Source of the DNA: Gammaproteobacteria bacterium
Lineage (GTDB): Bacteria; Pseudomonadota; Gammaproteobacteria; Competibacterales; Competibacteraceae
Reading direction: 5' to 3'
Assembly (NCBI GenBank): GCA_020047885.1
Contig: JAIFNF010000298.1
Coordinates: forward strand, 1 to 23,013
DNA length: 23,013 bases
A program made the translations under genes and the position numbers. The first letter of the stretch is position 1, and every line of letters begins with the position of its first letter. Positions 18,501-23,013 of the stretch are shown in pieces. The notes under the pieces are model-generated. The model made no database searches, was not told where the DNA came from, and was given only the letters and a program-made list of their open reading frames with translations.

Positions 18501-20935
18501 GTCTTTTTCATCAAAAAAGCTATTCTTAATGCTTCATTTTCATGGGTGATCACCTTGCTGATAATTTCCCTGATTGGTTGATAAGCAGGGTTTTTCTCAA
18601 TAAATCCTTGAGTATTAAACCTTAATTCACGGCGATTTAAACCATTTTTCAAAGGTTTATTAAAGTATTCATTGATCACCTCTTGCCCTACTCCACCTTT
18701 ACCCGGTTGAATAACCGGTAATTCAACCGATTGTAACAAAGCATTAATTGCAAAATACAGGCGATAGCGAAACATCCGTTGTTCACTGGAATGATAAGCC
18801 TTGAAATCATTTAAAACCTTGGACCCTCTATATTCACAGTAGGTTGCAAAAGGCATTCCTTCGCCTCCATAAGAAAAGGGGATCATCCCCTCCACTAAAA
18901 ACATATTTGCAAATGACGTTGCAAATTTATTGATTTTATTAGCATCTATCATTTCTGAATGACCACTGGATAAAAATTCCTGAGAAAAAATATAGGCCAT
19001 GGCATAGTCAAGATCACGAAGCGAACCGATTAAGCGCAATACTGAAATAACGGTTTCTTCAATCTGTTGACGATTCCGTGCGCCACAATCCTTGTCCAAC
19101 ATCCCGGTGACCAGCGAATCCACCAAACCCTCTTGTTCGCATTTAACCATCATCCCTTTTTCTTTTAAAACACTTTCGACAAAAGCCCCGCGTAACTGTT
19201 GCTCAATATCTATTCCCCCCTGATAACTCTGCAAGCGAACAAAACCTTCATGGTCTGGGTGTTCAATATTAGCGGAAAACTCTGCGCGATGCTCTCCAAG
19301 CTTTACACTATAAGTAATATGATTGTTAATCACGACAAATACGCCAAGTATCGGTGATGGCATTTGCCGACTGGCTTGTACAATCGCGGCTATCGCCGGG
19401 TGGCGGATCAGACCGTTGATTATGATTGGCGCATCATCCAGTTTAGCTAATTGAATTTCTTTTATTTCATTAGAGCCGATAGAGCCGATAGTCACGGTGA
19501 TATCCGCCTGCGCCTGGATCATTTTCTTTTCCAGCGCCTGATTCCCGGCTTCATGCAGAAAACGTATCAGAGAGTGAACGCTTTTTATTTGAGAAAGTGG
19601 TGACTCTTCAAGACTGATAATTTTGCTTCTTACGTTATCAGGCAGTTCATCGCGTTCAGAGAGTTCCTGCCAGGATGCATCGAGTTCTTGCCCGATTAAA
19701 TGATACTGGTTGAACGCCAAATCACTTTCAGCCGGTGAGGCGATTTTTTGGTAAGCGGCGACCATTGAACCCAGCAACGAAAAAATTTTCCGCGCCGTCA
19801 TTTTAGTAATTTTATCAGCATGATTAACAATTAAATTAAGGGCATCATAGTTATTTTTAATGAGATTATCTTGAATATTAATATATTGATTATTTAATTC
19901 TTTTCTGGATTTTTTATTAAAATCATTATTAAATGAATTATCAAACAGCAATATATAACTGCCTGAATTTACGCTAATTTCACTTTTTAATTGACCCTCA
20001 TTACTATCCTGCATCCAGAGCGGCATCATTGAATCAGAATATTCCAGTGGATAATCCAAATGGTATCTTCCAAAACATACGCCTGATTTATTAATATCCA
20101 AAATAGCAATGAATCGCAGTTTATTTAAAGTATCCCAGGACTCAGTAATTTTAAAAAAATTCTGTTTCCCAAAGGTGTTTTGCGCAATAGTCAAATTCTC
20201 AATCAGCGCGATGAAGGCCTCCCGGTTTTGGAGCATGGATTTCAAGAATCCCTGGCTGCTGATCTTTTTTAAGTCAAGCAACTGGTCAAGCTTGGCAATA
20301 TTTCGATGCCCATAAAATGTGGTAAGAAAATTATAGGCATCAGGATAACGAGCCTGTAATTCTTCCTCAATCACCGCTTTAATAGACCGATCAGTTTGCG
20401 TTTGAGCCGCAGTCACTAAATCACGGGTTAGCACTGGTTCATAATGCCCCTGAATAGAAACGATAACCGGAAGTTTCAGAAGAGTCCGAAGAAGACGGTA
20501 ACTTTCATTTTTCAAACTGGAAATTCGGGAGACTTGATTAATATGATCGAGGGACTGCTGAATCAGGTTGATCTCCGTGTTTTTTTGACGCCACAACTGT
20601 TTCAACAAGACTGGATCATCTTCGGAAATATCGGTTGGCCATTGATGGCAGCTGAAATGTTCGTCTATTTTCCGAATATATTTTTCAATAATTTCCTGTC
20701 CATCAATGATTGAAGATTGAGCCAGAGAGTCCTGCAAAAAAGATTTGGCGCGAGCAAGTAAAAACGCATGTAACAGGATCCGCTCTTTATCCGTATCATC
20801 CCAATAAATCAGGTCTACGGTATGCTGTTCAATGTTGCAAACCGTTTCTTCGATAATGGTTTTTCCAAAGCCGCGATTCTCAAGCGCCTCAGTCAATTTT
20901 AAAATATCTTCTTTCATCGATTTGCTGACCCCCAT
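15539..20935 (-). CDS. giant fusion: unknown N-region + phosphohistidine swivel + LMW phosphatase + PPDK/PEP-synthase ATP-grasp
   Basis: About 1,798 residues, counted from ATG 20935 (a TTG at 20941 and an ATG at 20917 are alternatives). Residues 1-940: unrecognised, helix-rich. About 940-1010: PEP-utilising swivel, TSGGLLSHAGVTTRELAIPS, with phospho-acceptor His985. About 1065-1285: helical linker. About 1290-1440: low-molecular-weight tyrosine phosphatase with P-loop C1294-TANVD-R1300-SP and acid loop DP (Asp1409) in DIKDPAG. About 1465-1798: PPDK N-terminal ATP-binding domain with VGGKGANLGE (Lys1489), FSVRSSGLEED (Arg1599), SGVIFTTDP, GYGLGEGVVSG and final LQTRPIT. PEP synthase and rifampin phosphotransferase place the ATP domain before the swivel; here the order is reversed and no PEP barrel was recognised. 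A likely scheme is ATP-driven His phosphorylation with a built-in phosphatase; acceptor unknown. AT-rich, unlike its neighbours. Confidence 0.88.
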   Translation of the reverse strand: MGVSKSMKEDILKLTEALENRGFGKTIIEETVCNIEQHTVDLIYWDDTDKERILLHAFLLARAKSFLQDSLAQSSIIDGQEIIEKYIRKIDEHFSCHQWPTDISEDDPVLLKQLWRQKNTEINLIQQSLDHINQVSRISSLKNESYRLLRTLLKLPVIVSIQGHYEPVLTRDLVTAAQTQTDRSIKAVIEEELQARYPDAYNFLTTFYGHRNIAKLDQLLDLKKISSQGFLKSMLQNREAFIALIENLTIAQNTFGKQNFFKITESWDTLNKLRFIAILDINKSGVCFGRYHLDYPLEYSDSMMPLWMQDSNEGQLKSEISVNSGSYILLFDNSFNNDFNKKSRKELNNQYINIQDNLIKNNYDALNLIVNHADKITKMTARKIFSLLGSMVAAYQKIASPAESDLAFNQYHLIGQELDASWQELSERDELPDNVRSKIISLEESPLSQIKSVHSLIRFLHEAGNQALEKKMIQAQADITVTIGSIGSNEIKEIQLAKLDDAPIIINGLIRHPAIAAIVQASRQMPSPILGVFVVINNHITYSVKLGEHRAEFSANIEHPDHEGFVRLQSYQGGIDIEQQLRGAFVESVLKEKGMMVKCEQEGLVDSLVTGMLDKDCGARNRQQIEETVISVLRLIGSLRDLDYAMAYIFSQEFLSSGHSEMIDANKINKFATSFANMFLVEGMIPFSYGGEGMPFATYCEYRGSKVLNDFKAYHSSEQRMFRYRLYFAINALLQSVELPVIQPGKGGVGQEVINEYFNKPLKNGLNRRELRFNTQGFIEKNPAYQPIREIISKVITHENEALRIAFLMKKTNLKLDFTVIGSIDQLMLMRAQHETVPDEWLVIYGLADEENNVVLYAFSRYLTVSSDGEWLSVNSLRKILRKSGYETPGKLHIPGFQKVVSHRLLIGQPHELNKMIGASVRGLSASVGDGSVRIGRITFDRNYCFNSQAQDRQILLVPFTTPEDIEAIRSAEAVLVTSGGLLSHAGVTTRELAIPSLILPHAEWLQSSDGMRVRLEERYPAQMNITLEGFWVSHSIVSEVVEVHEGDMVLVWASQGLISIISMDDAHLEHVHRLIQSLLCGENSAVQLEHYLANVLLSMVGQENQEQIASNIIGLILAEALWDRRVNSTLRRQLVDILQHACSGMSVNDKLVKLPEKSAAYINTLAEQLTNNALMELEGLLSEIEHNISKVNVLWRALNVIAVAERHWVQVKNLANSLIFSNQRLQMLEKRIVQLRYHPRITLLRASLLHEVESLSSTNLKENDLPLIRQTLRCLGYRRSRHSGQSLKVLMVCTANVDRSPMAEFLLKKMLSDKNITGIEVFSRGVAATDDNLMSETGQAVLLLEDGICAKNHRSKKITEKDVENADIILAMECFHVDFLKEKYFDAADKIFLLSDYANRRVIGDIKDPAGQLTDAYHRLRQELQASLTGVIKRMREEGLLVKAMVDNLQTKADGLARVKRQQLAESGRIVAPLDAVDADFVELVGGKGANLGEIAQLVKQYGATVPPALMVTTQAFQRFLEENDLLDAYMKNIAAIDVVLAAKEIPDPDQYAKIVSLLEKIRSLILQGRLESDAGTGRKIIQAIHNHGLKDTYFSVRSSGLEEDTEEASFAGVAETYLYVSPDELLECIKKVWMSFWLMRGILYRSERIIQKIPIKPAVVLQEMFDSQVSGVIFTTDPVSDRDVIVIEAGYGLGEGVVSGLVDVDRYYVNKFDGSVINMHIGKKAFKVMRHPSGKGTCIESVDNALREVPCLNEQDINIPLIMALEEHYALSQDIEFGISNGKISILQTRPITTRS

Positions 20936-20939
20936 GCGC

Positions 20940-20970
20940 AAAGTCCGGCCACTGTGCGTCGCCGGACTTT
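20940..20970 (-). terminator. hairpin between phasin gene and fusion gene
   Basis: Perfect 10-bp stem AAAGTCCGGC / GCCGGACTTT with an 11-base loop, about 60 bases past the phasin stop and only 4 bases before the fusion gene's ATG at 20935. Probably the phasin terminator, although the T-run is short. It may also affect initiation of the fusion gene. It makes the TTG start at 20941 unlikely because that codon lies in the stem. Confidence 0.6.
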
Positions 20971-21031
20971 GATCTAATCAATGAAGTTACCCTCCCCTGT
21001 TCAGCGAGGAAGAAGGTGATTGAGAGATCGC

Positions 21032-21421
21032 TTATTTCTTCAGCGCCATGACGCTTTCATTCAGAGCCTCGACCCGCTGGGTCAGTTCCTGAATATCCTC
21101 CTGCGTCGGAACGCCCAGTCGGTGCAAAACCTGAGCGACCCGTTCTTGGAACAACTCTTCCAGCCGATCGAATTGCTCATTAGCCTTACCCCGAAATTCG
21201 ATGACTTTGCCTTTGGCTTCTTCGACTCGGGTGCCCGCCACTTCTCTGGCGTGCTTTTCAACTTTCTCGCCTTCTTCAACCAGTGACTGGAACAGTTTCT
21301 CGCCTTCTTCCTGCGTCTTGGCGACGGCGCCCAGTCCTGCAAGCCAGATACGACTGGCCGATTCACGGATATTCGCCACGGCTGGAGCTTCAACGATATT
21401 TTTCAGCGCAACGTTTGCCAT
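21032..21421 (-). CDS. phasin (polyhydroxyalkanoate granule-associated protein, PhaI/PhaF type)
   Basis: 129 residues, amphipathic and helical. The N-terminal hydrophobic part ASRIWLAGLGAVAKTQEEGEKLFQSLVEEG is the phasin signature (quoted blocks: RIWLAGLGA and KLFQSLVEEG). The C-terminal half (about 85-129) looks like a short coiled coil with the heptad-like QEDIQELTQRVEALN. Phasins coat PHA granules and control their number and size. A GGAGAG-type site precedes the ATG. The gene implies a PHA-storing host. It has no PhaF-like lysine/alanine-rich tail, so it is of the short PhaI type. Confidence 0.9.
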   Translation of the reverse strand: MANVALKNIVEAPAVANIRESASRIWLAGLGAVAKTQEEGEKLFQSLVEEGEKVEKHAREVAGTRVEEAKGKVIEFRGKANEQFDRLEELFQERVAQVLHRLGVPTQEDIQELTQRVEALNESVMALKK

Positions 21422-21520
21422 GATACTCTCCTCGACATCATGTCTTGATCAGAATGCCGGTTTTCAAATTCGCCGGCGGGTTTGAACTGCTGTTGGAGCG
21501 TACTTTAGCAACGAAAATTA

Positions 21521-21568
21521 GAGTGAACACCCTACCGGGGTTCGGAATTCGAGGTTCGGTGTTCGCTC
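21521..21568 (-). terminator. possible pyrC terminator
   Basis: GAGCGAACACC / GGTGTTCACTC arms (11 bp, one G-U-type mismatch) around a 26-base inner region that can itself fold (GGTTCGG occurs twice). On the minus strand it is followed by TAATTTT. It begins at the pyrC stop codon. Confidence 0.5.
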
Positions 21569-22601
21569 AATCCGCCAACCGCCAGTTCAGCGTTTCCCCG
21601 GCGCACAAGGGGATCAAGTCCTCCCCGCCAAACGGAAAAGATTCGGGTACGGGCGCTGGCTGGCGTCGCAAGGTGAGGGTTCCAGAATGACGCGGCAGAC
21701 CGTAGAAATCGGGACCGTAGAAACTGGCGAAGGCTTCCAGTCGATCCAGCGCTCCAGCGGCTTCAAAAACTTCGGCATACAGTTCCAGGGCGGCGTGAGC
21801 GGTATAGCAACCCGCGCAACCACAGGCGGCTTCTTTCCCGGCACGGGGATGCGGAGCGCTGTCAGTACCCAGGAAAAACCTAGAGTTGCCGCTGATAGCC
21901 GCTTGAATCAGCGCCCGCCGATGCCGCTCGCGTTTGAGAATCGGCAGGCAGTAATAATGCGGACGGATGCCGCCCTGGAAAAGGGCATTGCGGTTATACC
22001 GCAGGTGATGCGCGGTCAGCGTCGCAGCTACCGTCATCGGCGCATCCCGCACAAAGTCAGCGGCGTCCTGCGTGGTAATGTGTTCCATCACAATCTTCAA
22101 CGCGGGGAAGTCCCGAATCAGCGGGATCAGCACCCGCTCGATGAACACCGCCTCCCGGTCGAAAATATCCACATCCGGATTGGTGACTTCGCCATGCACC
22201 AGCAACAACAGCCCCTGCGCCTGCATCGCCTCCAGCACTGGGGCGATTCGGCGAATATCCGTTACCCCGGCGTCGGAATTCGTAGTAGCGCCTGCCGGAT
22301 ACAGCTTGCCGGCGACAATGTGGCCGGAATCTTTGGCGCGGTTGATCTCGGCGGGTGGGGTCTTATCGGTCAGATACAGGGTCATCAGCGGCTGAAAATC
22401 CAGTCCCGGTGGTACGGCCTCCAGAATTCGCTGACGATAGGCCAGCGCCTGGTCGGTCGTCGTAACCGGAGGACGTAGATTAGGCATGATGATGGCGCGG
22501 GCGAACTGGCGGGCGCTGTGTGGGACGACGGCGCGTAATGCCTCGCCATCGCGAACGTGGAGATGCCAGTCGTCAGGGCGGGTCAGGGTGAGCGTATCCA
22601 T
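21567..22601 (-). CDS. pyrC: dihydroorotase (class II)
   Basis: 344 residues, full length. Catalyses reversible closure of carbamoyl-aspartate to dihydroorotate in pyrimidine synthesis. Zinc ligands and active-site blocks are present: [10 protein letters not shown] (His13, His15), the carbamylated Lys in [29 protein letters not shown], and [12 protein letters not shown] with its catalytic Asp. The length and the [11 protein letters not shown] start match E. coli-type PyrC. Divergent from argG. Confidence 0.97.
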   Translation of the reverse strand: MDTLTLTRPDDWHLHVRDGEALRAVVPHSARQFARAIIMPNLRPPVTTTDQALAYRQRILEAVPPGLDFQPLMTLYLTDKTPPAEINRAKDSGHIVAGKLYPAGATTNSDAGVTDIRRIAPVLEAMQAQGLLLLVHGEVTNPDVDIFDREAVFIERVLIPLIRDFPALKIVMEHITTQDAADFVRDAPMTVAATLTAHHLRYNRNALFQGGIRPHYYCLPILKRERHRRALIQAAISGNSRFFLGTDSAPHPRAGKEAACGCAGCYTAHAALELYAEVFEAAGALDRLEAFASFYGPDFYGLPRHSGTLTLRRQPAPVPESFPFGGEDLIPLCAGETLNWRLAD

Positions 22602-22639
22602 GGCGGGTTCCAGGGCAGGTATTGAGAAGCGTGCGGCGA

Positions 22640-22645
22640 ATTATA
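22640..22645 (-). promoter_or_regulatory. candidate -10 element of pyrC
   Basis: A perfect TATAAT on the minus strand, 38 bases upstream of the pyrC ATG. The hexamer 17 bases upstream (GGTACG) is a poor -35, so this is tentative. Confidence 0.4.
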
Positions 22646-22759
22646 CGCCCCGCCTGCCTTGACGTACCGGGGCCAGCCATTAAGCTAACGGGCTGACGCG
22701 GCGCTGGCTGGCAGGTTCGGGCCGTTCGGATTGAAATCCATTGAATAATGAGGAATGTT

Positions 22760-23013
22760 ATGTCGGACGTGAAAAAAGTCGTGCTGGCCTATTCAGGCGG
22801 GCTGGATACTTCGGTGATCCTGAAATGGTTGCAGGATGTGTATGAATGCGAAATCGTGACCTTCACTGCTGATCTGGGTCAGGATGAGGAACTGGAGCCA
22901 GCGCGTGGGAAGGCGCTACAACTGGGCATCAAGCCGGAAAATATTTTCATCGAGGATCTGCGTGAAGAATTCGTGCGTGATTTCGTCTTCCCCATGTTCC
23001 GGGCCAACGCGAT
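22760..23013 (+). CDS. argG: argininosuccinate synthase, 5' part (runs off the right edge)
   Basis: The first 84 codons are present. ArgG joins citrulline and aspartate using ATP in arginine synthesis. The start [21 protein letters not shown] holds the ATP pyrophosphatase loop (AYSGGLDTS) of this family, followed by [11 protein letters not shown] and [25 protein letters not shown] site lies 5 bases before the ATG. The rest of the gene is outside the window. Confidence 0.97.
   Translation, partial: MSDVKKVVLAYSGGLDTSVILKWLQDVYECEIVTFTADLGQDEELEPARGKALQLGIKPENIFIEDLREEFVRDFVFPMFRANA

Noticed and set aside
15539..20935. Possibility that the fusion gene is an ordinary PEP synthase or rifampin phosphotransferase
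   Set aside because: The domain order is reversed, a phosphatase domain is inserted, no PEP barrel was recognised and the protein is about twice the usual length.
20936..20941. TTG start two codons upstream of the fusion gene's ATG
   Set aside because: It lies in the stem of a perfect hairpin and has no ribosome site.
22658..22686. TTGACG as -35 of argG
   Set aside because: The best -10 at the right distance (TAAGCT or AAGCTA) matches the consensus poorly, so no promoter was called.

Overview
The window is about 23 kb of a G+C-rich proteobacterial chromosome with mostly housekeeping genes. Gene content fits a gammaproteobacterium: mpl and ubiX close together, gltX followed by tRNA-Ala(GGC) and tRNA-Glu(TTC), yejE, pyrC and argG. 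A phasin gene points to polyhydroxyalkanoate storage, so a Competibacter-like lineage is possible, but that is inference.

Layout. 1-1361 (minus) is the 5' part of leuA, which lacks the family's Gly-Ser-His-Gln-Asp loop. Before it lies a leader region with a Leu-rich leader peptide and an attenuator-like terminator. 1760-2965 holds a convergent cytochrome b561-type gene and a cytochrome c' gene sharing one terminator. 3258-4481 is a two-gene candidate RiPP locus: a precursor with Trp-X-Asn repeats behind a Tat-like signal, and a partner that keeps a SPASM-like cysteine cluster but has no radical-SAM CxxxCxxC. 4520-5205 encodes a glycine-zipper lipoprotein and an unknown exported protein.

5248-9022 holds a LON-domain gene, ubiX, an inserted Uma2-type nuclease gene, mpl and a membrane protein gene. 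9165-10821 is gltX and the two tRNA genes. 10923-14154 encodes a FAH-family hydrolase and an alpha-E / circularly permuted ATP-grasp pair. 14155-14502 is a divergent control region rich in inverted repeats. 14503-15537 is a lone yejE.

15539-20935 (minus) is the standout. It is one AT-rich gene for a protein of about 1,800 residues. It combines a long unrecognised N-terminal region, a phosphohistidine swivel domain, a helical linker, a low-molecular-weight protein-tyrosine-phosphatase domain and a C-terminal PEP-synthase-type ATP-binding domain. No PEP-binding barrel was recognised. Its base composition differs sharply from its neighbours and it abuts yejE with one base between stop codons, which suggests horizontal gain. 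The window ends with a phasin gene, pyrC and the start of argG.

Together the housekeeping genes cover leucine, pyrimidine and arginine synthesis, peptidoglycan recycling, prenyl-FMN cofactor supply and tRNA charging. The best candidates for undescribed biology are the swivel/phosphatase/ATP-grasp fusion, the Trp-X-Asn peptide locus, and the leuA leader with its altered enzyme.
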